Assembly (NCBI GenBank): GCA_012032555.1
Contig: JAAUSR010000033.1
Location: forward strand, 1 to 51,672
Source: Thioploca sp.
Lineage (GTDB): Bacteria > Pseudomonadota > Gammaproteobacteria > Beggiatoales > Beggiatoaceae
DNA: 51,672 nucleotides
Direction: 5' to 3'
Shown here: piece after piece, positions 27,310 through 36,340 of the stretch
Layout: every line of letters starts with the position of its first letter
Numbering within the stretch: position 1 is the stretch's first letter
Translations under genes and position numbers: made by a program
The notes under the pieces: model-generated
Seen by the model: only the letters and a program-made list of their open reading frames with translations
Told to the model about the DNA's origin: nothing
Databases searched by the model: none

Positions 27310-28311
27310 ATGATAACTGAAATATTAACTCGTTGGCAGACCAACCCAACCGATTGGCAACACGAATTACGTCAAGCGATTCGAGAACCCATACAATTAT
27401 TGCAGTTGTTAAATTTATCTCCGAGTGAATTACCTCAACCACTGGTATTGAAACCCCATTTTGCTTTACGAGTACCCAGAAGTTATATAGCACGAATGCG
27501 TAAAGGCGATCCAACTGATCCTTTATTACGACAGGTTTTACCCATTGTAGCGGAACAGAGACAATCACCTACTTTCAGTTTGGACCCCACCGGGGATAAA
27601 TTAGCAGAAAGGGTACCCGGCTTATTAGCTAAATATAGTGGACGGGTTTTATTAATGGTTACCGGTGCCTGTGCTATTCACTGCCGCTATTGCTTTCGTC
27701 AACATTATAATTATTCGACTGGATCATCCTTATTAGCCGCTATAGCGTTTATTCGAGCAGATTCTTCTATTAGTGAAGTGATTCTCAGCGGTGGTGATCC
27801 ATTAACGTGGACGGATAACCGCTTAGCTGAACTTATTCACCAACTAGCTCAAATTCCACATTTACAACGTTTACGCCTCCATACCCGCTTACCCATTGTT
27901 TTACCCCAACGGATAACTCATGAATTACTCAATCAATTAACTCAAACACGATTACAACCGATTATAGTTGTCCACGCTAATCATGCCAATGAGATTGACG
28001 AATCAGTTGGGTATAGTTTACAACGCTTGGTTGCAGCCGGGATAACGGTACTCAACCAATCGGTGTTGTTACGTGGTGTGAATGCTGACGCTACTGCTTT
28101 AATTAACTTAAGTGAAATATTGTTTAATTATCGGGTATTACCTTATTATTTACACTTACTTGATCGAGTTCAAGGTGCAACCCATTTTGAAATACCAAAA
28201 TTAGCGGCTCTCGAGCTATTAGCACAAATGCGAATCGCTTTACCCGGTTATCTCGTCCCGCGCTTGGTGCAGGAAGTTGCTGGAATGGCTTATAAACAAC
28301 CAATTCTATAA
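27310..28311 (+). CDS. epmB: EF-P-lysine 2,3-aminomutase (radical SAM)
   Basis: EpmB isomerises (S)-alpha-lysine to (R)-beta-lysine, which EpmA then joins to Lys34 of EF-P. The 333-residue protein shows the radical-SAM cluster motif C-x3-C-x2-C at Cys121, Cys125 and Cys128 (CAIHCRYCF), the SAM-binding SEVILSGGDPL, and HTRLPIVLPQRIT. It has the short EpmB length rather than that of catabolic lysine aminomutases (about 420 residues), and genomic pairing with efp supports the EF-P role. The start at 27310 gives the normal N-terminus; the divergent promoters of efp and epmB must share the 54-base gap. Confidence 0.93.
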   Translation: MITEILTRWQTNPTDWQHELRQAIREPIQLLQLLNLSPSELPQPLVLKPHFALRVPRSYIARMRKGDPTDPLLRQVLPIVAEQRQSPTFSLDPTGDKLAERVPGLLAKYSGRVLLMVTGACAIHCRYCFRQHYNYSTGSSLLAAIAFIRADSSISEVILSGGDPLTWTDNRLAELIHQLAQIPHLQRLRLHTRLPIVLPQRITHELLNQLTQTRLQPIIVVHANHANEIDESVGYSLQRLVAAGITVLNQSVLLRGVNADATALINLSEILFNYRVLPYYLHLLDRVQGATHFEIPKLAALELLAQMRIALPGYLVPRLVQEVAGMAYKQPIL

Positions 28312-28497
28312 AAAGCAATTTTTCTTGACTAAAGCGCTTTTGATAGAAAAAAATCTATGGTATTATACGCTACCTATATGATTTTAAAGTAGATAGTCTT
28401 TGATAACCTCACCATTGCCACGTTCATCTTGACAAGATAATTTTACAAAATTAATAGTAAAATAAATAAATTATATTCTATTACTAAAGGGTTAATA

Positions 28498-30888
28498 ATG
28501 AAATTCAGTGAAAACTGGTTACGAGAGTGGGTTAATCCCCAATTATCGACAGAAGAACTCGTGAAACGATTGACCATGAGCGGATTGGAAGTCGATCAGG
28601 TTGAACCGGTGGCGATGAGTTTTAATCAGATTGTCATAGGAGAAGTTCTGACGATTGCAGCACATCCCCATGCTGACCATCTAAAAATCTGCCAAGTCAA
28701 CGTTGGTGAGGATAAGCCACTTCATATTGTCTGTGGTGCCGCCAATGTTCAAAGCGGTATGCGGGTACCCACCGCATTAATGGGGGCACGTTTAGGCGAT
28801 GTAGAAATTAAAAAATCCTCAATACGCGGAACGACCTCTGAAGGCATGCTCTGTTCAGCTAAAGAATTAGGTTTAGTTGATAGTTCCGAAGGTTTAATGA
28901 TTTTACCCCAAGATGCCCCTATTGGGGAAAATTTGCGTCGCTATCTCCAACTTGAAGATGTTAGCGTTGCCCTCGATTTGACACCGAATCGAGGCGATTG
29001 CTTAAGTGTCGCTGGTATTGCTCGCGAAGTGGGACTATTAACCCGTTGTGCTGTTACCTCGCCCGACTTTTCCCCAGTAGCGGCTACTATCACGGATACG
29101 TTACCCGTTGCACTTCACCATTCTGCAGCCTGTCCTCGTTATGTCGGACGCATTATCAAAAATATCAATGTACAAGCGATTACCCCTTTATGGATGCGAG
29201 AACGTCTCCGTCGTAGTGGATTACGCAGCATTAGTGCAGTGGTGGATGTGACCAATTACGTCTTATTAGAATTAGGACAACCGATGCATGCTTTTGATTT
29301 ATCAAAATTAGTGCAAGGTATTCAAGTTAGAATGGCACAAGTTGGTGAATCTTTGACACTTTTAGATGATCAAACGGTCACCTTAGATACACAAACTTTA
29401 GTGATTGCTGATCATCAACAACCGGTGGCCATGGCTGGTATCATGGGTGGTAAAGCATCTGCGGTAAATTCCAGCACTCAAGATATCTTTTTAGAAAGTG
29501 CTTTCTTTGCACCCCAATTCGCAGCGGGTGGTGCACGTCGCTATGGATTACATACAGATTCTTCTCACCGGTTTGAACGGGGTGTTGACCCCCAATTATC
29601 ACGTCACACGATGGAGCGAGCTACTGCTTTACTTTTAAATATAGTTGGTGGGCAACCCGGGCCCGTTATTGAGGTAACTGCTGTAAATGACTTACCCATT
29701 ATTCCCACCATTTTGTTACGTTCGGCGCGAATTAAGCGGTTATTGGGAGCAACGTTACCGGTTGATGAAGTCACTGACATTTTAATGCGGTTAGGTATGA
29801 ATATTACGCCACAAAACGAATCGTGGTCAGTTCAACCACCCAGTTTTCGCTTTGATCTTACCCAAGAAGCCGATTTAATCGAAGAATTAGCACGAGTGCA
29901 GGGTTATAACCAATTACCCAGCCATTTACCCTGGTCACCGTTAACAATGCATTCTCAGTCACCGCTAACGGTAGAACAATTACAATCCGCTTTAATCCAA
30001 CGAGATTATCAAGAAGCGATTACTTATAGTTTTGTGGATTCCCAATTACAACTGCAGCTTAACCCTAATGTCTCGGCCATTACTTTAACCAATCCGATTA
30101 CCAGTGATATGGCGGTAATGCGAACCACCTTATGGACTGGCTTATTGCAAATTTTGCTGTATAATCAAAAGCGTCAACAATCACGCGTCCGTTTATTTGA
30201 AATTGGGTTACGTTTTATTTACGCGGCTGATCAAACCTTAATTCAGGAACAGATGATAGCGGGTATTGTCACGGGGACACGTTGGCCAGAACAGTGGGGT
30301 GAAAAAGCACAACAGGTTGATTTATTTGATGTTAAATCTGATATTACCGCTTTATTTCATTCTATTTTAGTAAATGGAGGTGGGGCAACACCAGAACATT
30401 ACCATTTTATATCAACAACACATCCGGCTTTACATCCCGGACAAGCAGCAGCGATTTATCGTGAGCAAGAGTGGATAGGCGTCATGGGAGCATTACATCC
30501 TAGCTTAATGCAAACGCTGACCATAACTACACCGGTTTATCTATTCGAGTTACGCGTCGCGCCGCTGTGTCAAACTGAGCCAATTAAGTTTAAAGAAATT
30601 TCTAAATATCCTTCGATTAGAAGAGATTTGGCCCTGGTAGTCGAGCAAACGATTAGTGCAGCAAAAATAATAGCGGCTATTCGCCAAGCGGCGGGAGAGT
30701 TGTTAATTGACTGTCAATTGTTTGACCTTTATCAAGGCAAAGGGATTGAAGTAGGTAAAAAAAGTTTAGCAATAGGGTTGATTTTTCAAGCGGTTTCGCG
30801 CAATCTTACTGAGTCTGAAATAGATACGCTCATTGGACAGATACTCAGTACGCTTGAGCAAAGTTTAGGTGCAAAATTAAGGAAGTAA
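28498..30888 (+). CDS. pheT: Phenylalanyl-tRNA synthetase beta chain
   Basis: PheT pairs with PheS as an alpha2-beta2 enzyme that charges tRNA-Phe and holds the editing site. The 796-residue protein is full length: [14 protein letters not shown] start, EMAP-like tRNA-binding fold (residues about 40-150), B3/4 editing domain, B5 domain, and a C-terminal anticodon-binding domain ([19 protein letters not shown], then [18 protein letters not shown]). A clear AAAGGG ribosome binding site precedes the ATG. The usual upstream neighbour pheS is absent; epmB ends 186 bases before. That gap contains TTGACA at 28429-28434, a possible -35, but no good -10 at the right distance. ihfA follows after two bases. 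Confidence 0.97.
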   Translation: MKFSENWLREWVNPQLSTEELVKRLTMSGLEVDQVEPVAMSFNQIVIGEVLTIAAHPHADHLKICQVNVGEDKPLHIVCGAANVQSGMRVPTALMGARLGDVEIKKSSIRGTTSEGMLCSAKELGLVDSSEGLMILPQDAPIGENLRRYLQLEDVSVALDLTPNRGDCLSVAGIAREVGLLTRCAVTSPDFSPVAATITDTLPVALHHSAACPRYVGRIIKNINVQAITPLWMRERLRRSGLRSISAVVDVTNYVLLELGQPMHAFDLSKLVQGIQVRMAQVGESLTLLDDQTVTLDTQTLVIADHQQPVAMAGIMGGKASAVNSSTQDIFLESAFFAPQFAAGGARRYGLHTDSSHRFERGVDPQLSRHTMERATALLLNIVGGQPGPVIEVTAVNDLPIIPTILLRSARIKRLLGATLPVDEVTDILMRLGMNITPQNESWSVQPPSFRFDLTQEADLIEELARVQGYNQLPSHLPWSPLTMHSQSPLTVEQLQSALIQRDYQEAITYSFVDSQLQLQLNPNVSAITLTNPITSDMAVMRTTLWTGLLQILLYNQKRQQSRVRLFEIGLRFIYAADQTLIQEQMIAGIVTGTRWPEQWGEKAQQVDLFDVKSDITALFHSILVNGGGATPEHYHFISTTHPALHPGQAAAIYREQEWIGVMGALHPSLMQTLTITTPVYLFELRVAPLCQTEPIKFKEISKYPSIRRDLALVVEQTISAAKIIAAIRQAAGELLIDCQLFDLYQGKGIEVGKKSLAIGLIFQAVSRNLTESEIDTLIGQILSTLEQSLGAKLRK

Positions 30889-30890
30889 AC

Positions 30891-31190
30891 ATGGCATTAA
30901 CGAAAGCGGCAATGGCTGAAAGGCTGTTTGATGAAATGGGCTTAAATAAAAGAGAAGCTAAAGAAATGGTCGATATGTTTTTTGAAGAAATTCGCCAAGC
31001 TTTAGAAAAAGGACAACAAGTTAAACTCTCTGGGTTTGGAAACTTTGATTTACGTAGTAAAAATCAACGTCCTGGTAGAAATCCTAAAACTGGAGAAGAA
31101 ATTCCCATTAGCGCTCGACGGGTAGTCACGTTTAGACCCGGACAAAAACTCAGAGCGCGAGTAGAATCTTATGTTGGAACCAACGAATAA
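30891..31190 (+). CDS. ihfA: Integration host factor alpha subunit
   Basis: IHF-alpha forms a heterodimer with IHF-beta that bends DNA sharply at WATCAANNNNTTR sites. The 99-residue protein has [19 protein letters not shown], the HU/IHF signature [19 protein letters not shown], with the intercalating Pro65 in [12 protein letters not shown], and a C-terminal arm ([16 protein letters not shown]). The gene lies two bases after pheT, the classical pheT-ihfA order of Gammaproteobacteria, and its end overlaps the merR-like gene by 20 bases. Confidence 0.96.
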   Translation: MALTKAAMAERLFDEMGLNKREAKEMVDMFFEEIRQALEKGQQVKLSGFGNFDLRSKNQRPGRNPKTGEEIPISARRVVTFRPGQKLRARVESYVGTNE

Positions 31191-31527
31191 TAACGAATTA
31201 CCGATTATTCCGGGGAAACGTTACTTTACCATTGGCGAAGTGAGTGAACTATGTGCCGTTAAACCCCACGTATTGCGTTACTGGGAACAAGAATTTTCCC
31301 AACTTAAACCAATCAAGCGTCGAGGTAATCGGCGCTACTATCAACGACAAGACGTGGTTTTAATTCGTCAAATTAGAAATTTGCTTTATGAACAAGGATT
31401 TACGATTGGTGGCGCTAAACAACATTTAATTAGCGAAGTAGTTGAGGATGACCTGCAAAGAAGTCAGCAGATTATCCACCAATTACGACTAGAACTGGAA
31501 GAAGTATTAGCCCTGTTACAACGCTAA
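31171..31527 (+). CDS. MerR-family transcriptional regulator (ihfA-linked)
   Basis: This 118-residue protein has an N-terminal winged helix-turn-helix ([40 protein letters not shown]) and a C-terminal dimerisation helix rich in Leu and Glu (residues about 85-118). It lacks Cys ligands for metal. Short MerR proteins encoded directly after ihfA are conserved in Gammaproteobacteria, but their targets are unknown. The start overlaps ihfA by 20 bases, so the message is shared with pheT and ihfA. Confidence 0.9.
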   Translation: MLEPTNNNELPIIPGKRYFTIGEVSELCAVKPHVLRYWEQEFSQLKPIKRRGNRRYYQRQDVVLIRQIRNLLYEQGFTIGGAKQHLISEVVEDDLQRSQQIIHQLRLELEEVLALLQR

Positions 31528-31555
31528 CTTATTTTAAAATAAAAGGTAAGAACTA

Positions 31556-31584
31556 TTGAATTTTAGCCATCGCATACCTAGTAT
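31556..31584 (+). promoter_or_regulatory. Putative promoter of erpA
   Basis: TTGAAT (31556-31561) and TAGTAT (31579-31584) are separated by exactly 17 bases, each with 4 of 6 matches to the sigma-70 consensus. The predicted start point, near 31591, gives a leader of about 30 bases with GGAG before the erpA ATG. I see no certain IscR site. Confidence 0.5.
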
Positions 31585-31620
31585 GGTTAATGGCAAATTT
31601 ATTTTTCTGGAGATATTATC

Positions 31621-31977
31621 ATGAATGTAGCTACCCAAGAAGCAATCCCCGCACCGTTATTATTTACGGATAGTGCTGCTGTTAAAGTACGCCAATTAAT
31701 TAATGAAGAAAATAATGATGCCCTTATGCTACGGGTATTTATCCAAGGGGGTGGCTGTTCGGGTTTTCAATATGGGTTCACTTTTGATGAAAATGTTCAA
31801 GAAGGGGATACCATTGTAGAAAATCAAGGCGTTAAGCTTTTGGTTGATCCAATGAGTTTTCAATACTTAGCTGGTGCTGAGATTGATTATATAGAAGGTT
31901 TAGAAGGTGCACAATTTGTTATCCGCAATCCCAATGCCGTAACCACTTGCGGTTGTGGTTCCTCCTTCGCGGTCTAA
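31621..31977 (+). CDS. erpA: Iron-sulfur cluster insertion protein ErpA
   Basis: ErpA is an A-type carrier that delivers Fe-S clusters to apo-enzymes, including IspG and IspH of isoprenoid synthesis. The 118-residue protein keeps the three cluster ligands, Cys46 ([11 protein letters not shown]), Cys110 and Cys112 (TTCGCGSSF), and the ErpA-specific [21 protein letters not shown]. Length is normal. It is a single gene with its own likely promoter and a hairpin downstream. Confidence 0.95.
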   Translation: MNVATQEAIPAPLLFTDSAAVKVRQLINEENNDALMLRVFIQGGGCSGFQYGFTFDENVQEGDTIVENQGVKLLVDPMSFQYLAGAEIDYIEGLEGAQFVIRNPNAVTTCGCGSSFAV

Positions 31978-32359
31978 AAATAATATCTTCAACTCGGTCT
32001 TCACGCAAACACTCTGAGAAGGGGTGTATTTGCGTGAATTTAATCTCGTTTTTAACTTTCCAGCCTTATTTAAAACACCCTTCCCGCCTTGAAAAGGTAA
32101 TTTTATGTACCTTGTCAAAACGATAATTATTTAGGTGAGTAACGTTTCAATGCCGTTAAGTTAAGGAAAATTTTTCCCGCCTAAGGCAAAAGTATCTACA
32201 CCAAATAGAATAGAGACAAAATGGTGACCCAACTAGTAGACCATTAGTAATAACCCTGTCAAGGTTACCATCGGTGGCAACCGCCTTATAAATTTATCGT
32301 GTTTCTGAGAAAATCAGCCCCTTGAATTAGGAAAAGCAACCTAAAAAGATACCCAAATT
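31978..32359. other. Intergenic region after erpA
   Basis: Apart from the hairpin at 32000-32038, listed separately, this region has two TTCCCGCC segments (about 32079 and 32175) and an imperfect GGTTACC...GGTGGCAACC inverted repeat near 32262-32282. I see no gene, no RNA and no clear promoter for the following methyltransferase, whose start has only a weak AAAGAT upstream. Confidence 0.4.
32000..32038 (+). terminator. Likely terminator hairpin of erpA
   Basis: TTCACGCAAA (32000-32009) and TTTGCGTGAA (32029-32038) are perfect 10-bp inverted repeats around a 19-base loop, 23 bases after the erpA stop. The T-tract after it is weak (TTTAATC, then GTTTTT), so termination strength is uncertain. 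Confidence 0.5.
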
Positions 32360-33175
32360 ATGAATTTTGAATATATCATTGCCCGACTGATTAGAAAATA
32401 CACGCCAAATAAGTTATTTGACTTCCTCCTTCAAACTGGTATTGGTATCAAACCCGGTATGGAAACAAGTGATCCCAAAGGAGCTGCTTCTCAATACCGG
32501 GAAGTATTAACAGCAAAAAATTTATCTCTTGATAACAAACGTATTTTACTATTTGGTTATGGTGGTAATTTTGGTGTAAGTTGTCTGTTGTTAGAGGCTG
32601 GGGCTTCCCATGTTATGTTGGTGGATAAATATGCCCATCCCAACCATGCACGCAATAAAACATTACTGCCTAAGTATGAAAAATTTCTAACGGCTAAAGA
32701 CAAAAAAATTCTCCCTAACCCAGATGTTATAACTTTGCATCACGATGATATTGATAAGCTTGCTAATTTACCAGAAATTGACTTAGTGTTAAGTAACTCT
32801 GTGCTTGAACATGTACAAGATTTGGATGCAACGATTAAAGCTTTAGCGGCATTAACTGACTCAAATGGTGTGCAAATCCATTTTATAGATTTACGTGATC
32901 ACTTTTTTAAATATCCATTTGAGATGCTTTGTTATTCTGACAAAATCTGGTATAAGTGGTTAAATCCATCCAGTTACTTAAATCGGTATAGAATGGTTGA
33001 TTATCAGCGGATTTTTGAAAAATATTTTACCAACGTTGAAATAACGGTATTAGCAAGCAATAGGGAAGCATTTCAGCAAGTACAGTCTCGGATACGCCAA
33101 GAATTTCTTAGCGGTGTAACCGAAATAGATTCAGCAACTGTTATCCGGGTAGTTGCCCAAGGAACTGGTGAGTAA
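32360..33175 (+). CDS. Class I SAM-dependent methyltransferase
   Basis: This 271-residue protein has a Rossmann-like methyltransferase core: motif I RILLFGYGGNFGVSCLLLEA (residues about 57-76), motif II MLVDKYAHPNHARN, and the post-motif segment EIDLVLSNSVLEHVQDLDAT (about 146-165). FGYGGN deviates from the usual E/D-x-G-x-G but keeps the glycine bend. The C-terminal part (FKYPFEMLCYSDKIWYKWLN, then SSYLNRYR) is typical of enzymes that act on glycans or glycolipids in surface polysaccharide clusters. The substrate is unknown. Its stop overlaps by one base the ATG of a glycosyltransferase remnant. Confidence 0.75.
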   Translation: MNFEYIIARLIRKYTPNKLFDFLLQTGIGIKPGMETSDPKGAASQYREVLTAKNLSLDNKRILLFGYGGNFGVSCLLLEAGASHVMLVDKYAHPNHARNKTLLPKYEKFLTAKDKKILPNPDVITLHHDDIDKLANLPEIDLVLSNSVLEHVQDLDATIKALAALTDSNGVQIHFIDLRDHFFKYPFEMLCYSDKIWYKWLNPSSYLNRYRMVDYQRIFEKYFTNVEITVLASNREAFQQVQSRIRQEFLSGVTEIDSATVIRVVAQGTGE

Positions 33176-33321
33176 TGCGTATATTGGTTCTTAACTATGA
33201 ATTTCCGCCGGTGGGTGGTGGTGGTGGACGTGTTGACGATACGAAGAGATTTTTAATTCGGTTAAATTACATTCTTAATATGAAGGTTGTGAATTATCAA
33301 TGTGTTTTAGTTTATGGTTAG
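33175..33321 (+). pseudogene. Glycosyltransferase (GT4) N-terminal remnant
   Basis: A 48-codon frame starting MRILVLNYEFPPVGGGGGRV carries the exact donor-side start of GT4 glycosyltransferases (hydrophobic strand, then FPP-x-x-GG). After about residue 20 the family resemblance ends and the frame stops at TAG 33319-33321; a full GT4 has about 380 residues. The start overlaps the methyltransferase stop as TAATG, as in an operon. The remainder of the gene was lost, perhaps when the following PD-(D/E)XK genes arrived. Confidence 0.65.
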
Positions 33322-33417
33322 ACTGAATCAGGTAAGTCTAATAAATTCATCTACTACTTTTGATGAAGATCAGAAAAGAGTGATATAGCTGTATCTGATT
33401 GGTAAAAGCAAATTATT

Positions 33418-34029
33418 ATGAATAAGCAACATAAAAAACGCTTTTCTGGTTTTAATCTACCGGAAGCTTTAGCAATAATAGGCGTTAATCAAATAAAAGA
33501 ATGGTATTTCGATATAACCCCACGTTCTCCTTCCACTCATTACCAACAAACTGTTGCTAAATTAAAGTTACATTTCGATCTGTCCTTATCAGAAGCGGCT
33601 AAATCTCTACTGATTGATGCTTTATTACTTGAAGCGATTGATGATTTCAAAGAACTAAAAATATGGAAAGAAGCGGCTTTACAGACCGATATTCTGACCG
33701 GAACAGTAGATTACTTAATTGCTCCTCAAGGAAAAGTCTATCAATCCCCACTGTTATGTGTCGTTGAAGCCAAAAAAGATAATTTTGAACAAGGATTAGC
33801 ACAATGTTTAGTGGAGATGCAAGCGTGTCAGTGGCTCAACCAAATTTCAAAACCATTTGAAGTTTTTGGAATCGTAACTAATGCCGTCGTTTGGCAGTTT
33901 TACCAACTGACACCGGAGAACGACGTTTATGAAAGCCCGGTTTATGCTGAAACTCAATTAGAGTCCATTTTAGGTATCTTGTATTCAATCTTTGCTCAAT
34001 GTACGGTAAATCTTACCATGAAGAAATAG
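33418..34029 (+). CDS. PD-(D/E)XK nuclease-like protein, unknown function (first of three)
   Basis: This 203-residue protein shows a PD-(D/E)XK core: a helix with acidic residues (SLLIDALLLEAIDDFKEL, 63-80), TGTVDYLI with Asp98, and a strand ending CVVEAKKD with Glu117 and Lys119, followed by a helix with Gln (LAQCLVEMQACQWL). Asp98 to Glu117 is 19 residues apart. No DNA-binding domain is attached. Similar short proteins of cyanobacteria and Beggiatoaceae are annotated as hypothetical. Two further genes with the same geometry but otherwise different sequences follow at 35603 and 36341. Nuclease activity is inferred from the motif only. Confidence 0.65.
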   Translation: MNKQHKKRFSGFNLPEALAIIGVNQIKEWYFDITPRSPSTHYQQTVAKLKLHFDLSLSEAAKSLLIDALLLEAIDDFKELKIWKEAALQTDILTGTVDYLIAPQGKVYQSPLLCVVEAKKDNFEQGLAQCLVEMQACQWLNQISKPFEVFGIVTNAVVWQFYQLTPENDVYESPVYAETQLESILGILYSIFAQCTVNLTMKK

Positions 34030-34059
34030 AACCGAGAGCGGCTTTTCAGTTATTCCGGT

Positions 34060-34395
34060 TTGAATTTGAATAATATTCTAGTGAACCGTAAATTATATAA
34101 AATGCTTATAAAAGAAGATGTTATATTCAATACCATTGCCGATAACTTGCAAATTCCGGTTGATGAGCTACTCCGGTTAAGTTTACAGCGTTTTTTAGAA
34201 CATCAATTACGTTTTATCAATACCCAGATATTTGAAATTGGTGGACGATATGGTATTGCTAATGTTGAAGAGATGGATTCCCGTTATTGGGAGGGCACTT
34301 TAGATGAGGAAAACTCTTGGCATGATTTACAACGTTTAGATCATTTAGAGTATAAGCGCGATAAATTATTAAAGCTTCTTGAAGCGCTATCATGA
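34060..34395 (+). CDS. Small hypothetical protein, TTG or internal ATG start
   Basis: The open frame begins at TTG 34060 and gives up to 111 residues; an ATG at 34102 would give 97. It contains ADNLQIPVDELLRLSLQRFL, EIGGRYGIANVEEMDSRYWE and a C-terminal DLQRLDHLEYKRDKLLKLLE helix. Such charged, helical proteins with a final EYKRDKL-type helix occur in cyanobacteria next to small toxin-like genes. No catalytic motif is visible. The next gene, 46 bases on, is antitoxin-like, so the two may form a pair; this is speculation. Confidence 0.5.
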   Translation: MNLNNILVNRKLYKMLIKEDVIFNTIADNLQIPVDELLRLSLQRFLEHQLRFINTQIFEIGGRYGIANVEEMDSRYWEGTLDEENSWHDLQRLDHLEYKRDKLLKLLEALS

Positions 34396-34441
34396 GTAGG
34401 ATCAACATAGAACGATTACGAAATAGTGTTGAGGTGTAACG

Positions 34442-34645
34442 ATGTCTGTTTATACTTATCAGGAAGCCTATCAACATTTCGCCCAACTTTTGGAAGAAGC
34501 TAAAAATAACACCGTTATGATAACTAACCAAAACGGTGAAATGTTTTCTATTCAATTTGTTACCAAAGCACCAAGTCAGTCAAAAAAACCTAATCTCACT
34601 CGTGCTGAAATTGTCAGCTATGTGAGAGAAACGAGGGAAAGATAA
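34442..34645 (+). CDS. Phd/YefM-like antitoxin (probable)
   Basis: This 67-residue protein (VYTYQEAYQHFAQLLEEAKN, then NTVMITNQNGEMFSIQFV) follows the Phd/YefM antitoxin pattern: a beta strand with a Ser/Thr-x-x-(E/Q)A start, a helix with F-x-x-LL-x-x-A, then a strand with V-x-I-x-x-x-G. The C-terminal tail (LTRAEIVSYVRETRER) would bind a toxin. No matching RelE or Doc-type toxin is adjacent; the upstream small gene is the only candidate partner. Confidence 0.5.
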   Translation: MSVYTYQEAYQHFAQLLEEAKNNTVMITNQNGEMFSIQFVTKAPSQSKKPNLTRAEIVSYVRETRER

Positions 34646-34678
34646 TAACGATTAAAGGCATTTGGGTTATATGAAGGG

Positions 34679-35497
34679 ATGCCGCAAAAAAATTGTTTAT
34701 TTCCAAAGGACCAGCATTTTTTAATGCTAAAAAATCATCTAAAAGTATTTGTTTCTAAACTTCTCAAAATGAGATTAAGACTAATGAATCAAGTAAACAA
34801 TAACTTAGAACAATTGAAAGCGCTTTATAATCAATCATGGACTAGCGCCTTAACACACCAACGCGAAGATTTTGGTGATTTAGAAGCTTCTTTACAATTT
34901 ATAAAAAGATTAAATATTTCCAAAAAATCTAGAATGTTAGAAATCGGTTGTGCTATTGGTAAATTGTGTAATGAGTTATCAAAAATGGGATTTTCTGAGG
35001 TAATGGGTATAGATATTTCCGAGATTGCCATCTAATATGGAAAAACTAAATATCCCCATTTAACTCTATGGGATTATGATGGCAGTGATTTAAGTTTTCT
35101 TGATGGCCATTTTGATATTTGCTTATCTTTTGATGTAGTTGAACATATTCCAGATATTGATGATCATTTTCAAGAGGTTATTAAAATATTAACACCTTCC
35201 GGGAAATATCTTTTCCAAACACCAAATATATTATCAAATTCAGTGATTTCAACGATAAAAACTAAAGGAAAAATGACTTGGAAAAAATACCATCCCTCTT
35301 TACAGTCTTCCTTTAGTTTGAAGAAGAAGCTAATTCAGGCTGGTTTTAACAAAGTTGAATTTATCAAAATATCTCCTTTGACAGAATACAAATTAGCTGC
35401 CTTTCCAGTCATATTACGGTACCTGTTGAAGGTAATTCCTTTTACTCAGTTGCCAATTTGGTTACAGACCAATTTCTTTGTTATTGCATATAAATAG
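34679..35497 (+). pseudogene. Class I SAM methyltransferase interrupted by an in-frame TAA
   Basis: Two open stretches in the same frame (to 35035 and onward) are split only by TAA at 35033-35035. Joined, they give a typical methyltransferase: motif I RMLEIGCAIGKLCNELSKMG, GIDISEIAI-stop-YGKTKY, then FDICLSFDVVEHIPDIDDHF and a hydrophobic C-terminus. A single base change, for example CAA to TAA, explains the stop; no shift is involved. The better start may be the ATG at 34784. Unlike the other broken genes here this is a substitution, so it may be a true pseudogene or a point error. Confidence 0.7.
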
Positions 35498-35602
35498 TCA
35501 ATCACTACTTCTAAAACTAAATAGTTTATGCCATTGTTAATGAATTAAAGATAATTTGGAGTAAAAAATGCTATTTGCTATAAAAATAGAGGTGAAGAAG
35601 AA

Positions 35603-36280
35603 ATGATGGAAAAATTAATTCCCTCAACGCTATCATTACCTATTTTAAAAAAGTGGGTTAATTTGAATGAACATGGCATTGCTGACTATGACTGGCTAAA
35701 CGTAGAAGGCATTTCTCTCAGCGAAATAGAACAACAAGAATTACAACGATTGCGGTTACGGCTATTGAACCACCGAACATTACTGATGAATGAAGCAACC
35801 ATCTGGGCAAGAGGCATTTACCCTTTGTTATTATTAGCAGAACAAGGTAACATTGAAGCTTGGGCTGGTGTTGCCATGCGTGCAACTTATCCTCAATTTG
35901 AGATTGAAGGGATTGCTGATGGCGTGTTAGGTAAATGTGTTTCTGGTTTTATCGAAGCGCCTTATTTGATTGTTATCGAAGCCAAACGCGGATTAGAAGC
36001 ACAAAATCCGGTTTATCAACTTTATGGACAACTATTGGCAGCGGCGCATTTAAACTGGGAAAATAATTCTCAAGAACCTCAAGAAATTTTTGGTTGCTAT
36101 ACGATTGCTGATAGTTGGAGTTTTATTCGTGCCGAAGTGAATGGAATGATTGCTGATCGACCGACTCTGCAAATTGAGTCTTCCAGACAATATGCGGAAC
36201 AATATGATGCCGAAACCATTGCCAAAATTTTGAAAGGAATGGTTTCTAAATACGTCAATCCTTCTAGCAACCTATCCTGA
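35603..36280 (+). CDS. PD-(D/E)XK nuclease-like protein, unknown function (second of three)
   Basis: This 225-residue protein has a helix MNEATIWARGIYPLLLLAE containing Glu64, FEIEGIADGVLG with Asp106, and YLIVIEAKRG with Glu126 and Lys128, followed by PVYQLYGQLLAAAHLNW with a Gln typical of motif IV. The Asp-to-Glu distance is 20 residues. Outside the motif it has no similarity that I can see to the neighbours at 33418 and 36341, although all three have the same layout and length. The ATG is preceded by GAAG; a second Met follows directly. Confidence 0.65.
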   Translation: MMEKLIPSTLSLPILKKWVNLNEHGIADYDWLNVEGISLSEIEQQELQRLRLRLLNHRTLLMNEATIWARGIYPLLLLAEQGNIEAWAGVAMRATYPQFEIEGIADGVLGKCVSGFIEAPYLIVIEAKRGLEAQNPVYQLYGQLLAAAHLNWENNSQEPQEIFGCYTIADSWSFIRAEVNGMIADRPTLQIESSRQYAEQYDAETIAKILKGMVSKYVNPSSNLS

Positions 36281-36340
36281 AAAAGGAGATTGATTATAAA
36301 TGCAATTTATCTGATAATTTAACGCAAAATAGCAAATAAT

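Noticed and set aside
27314-27320. TAACTGA within the start of epmB
   Set aside because: Single copy, inside the coding sequence, not tandem; expected by chance in AT-rich DNA.
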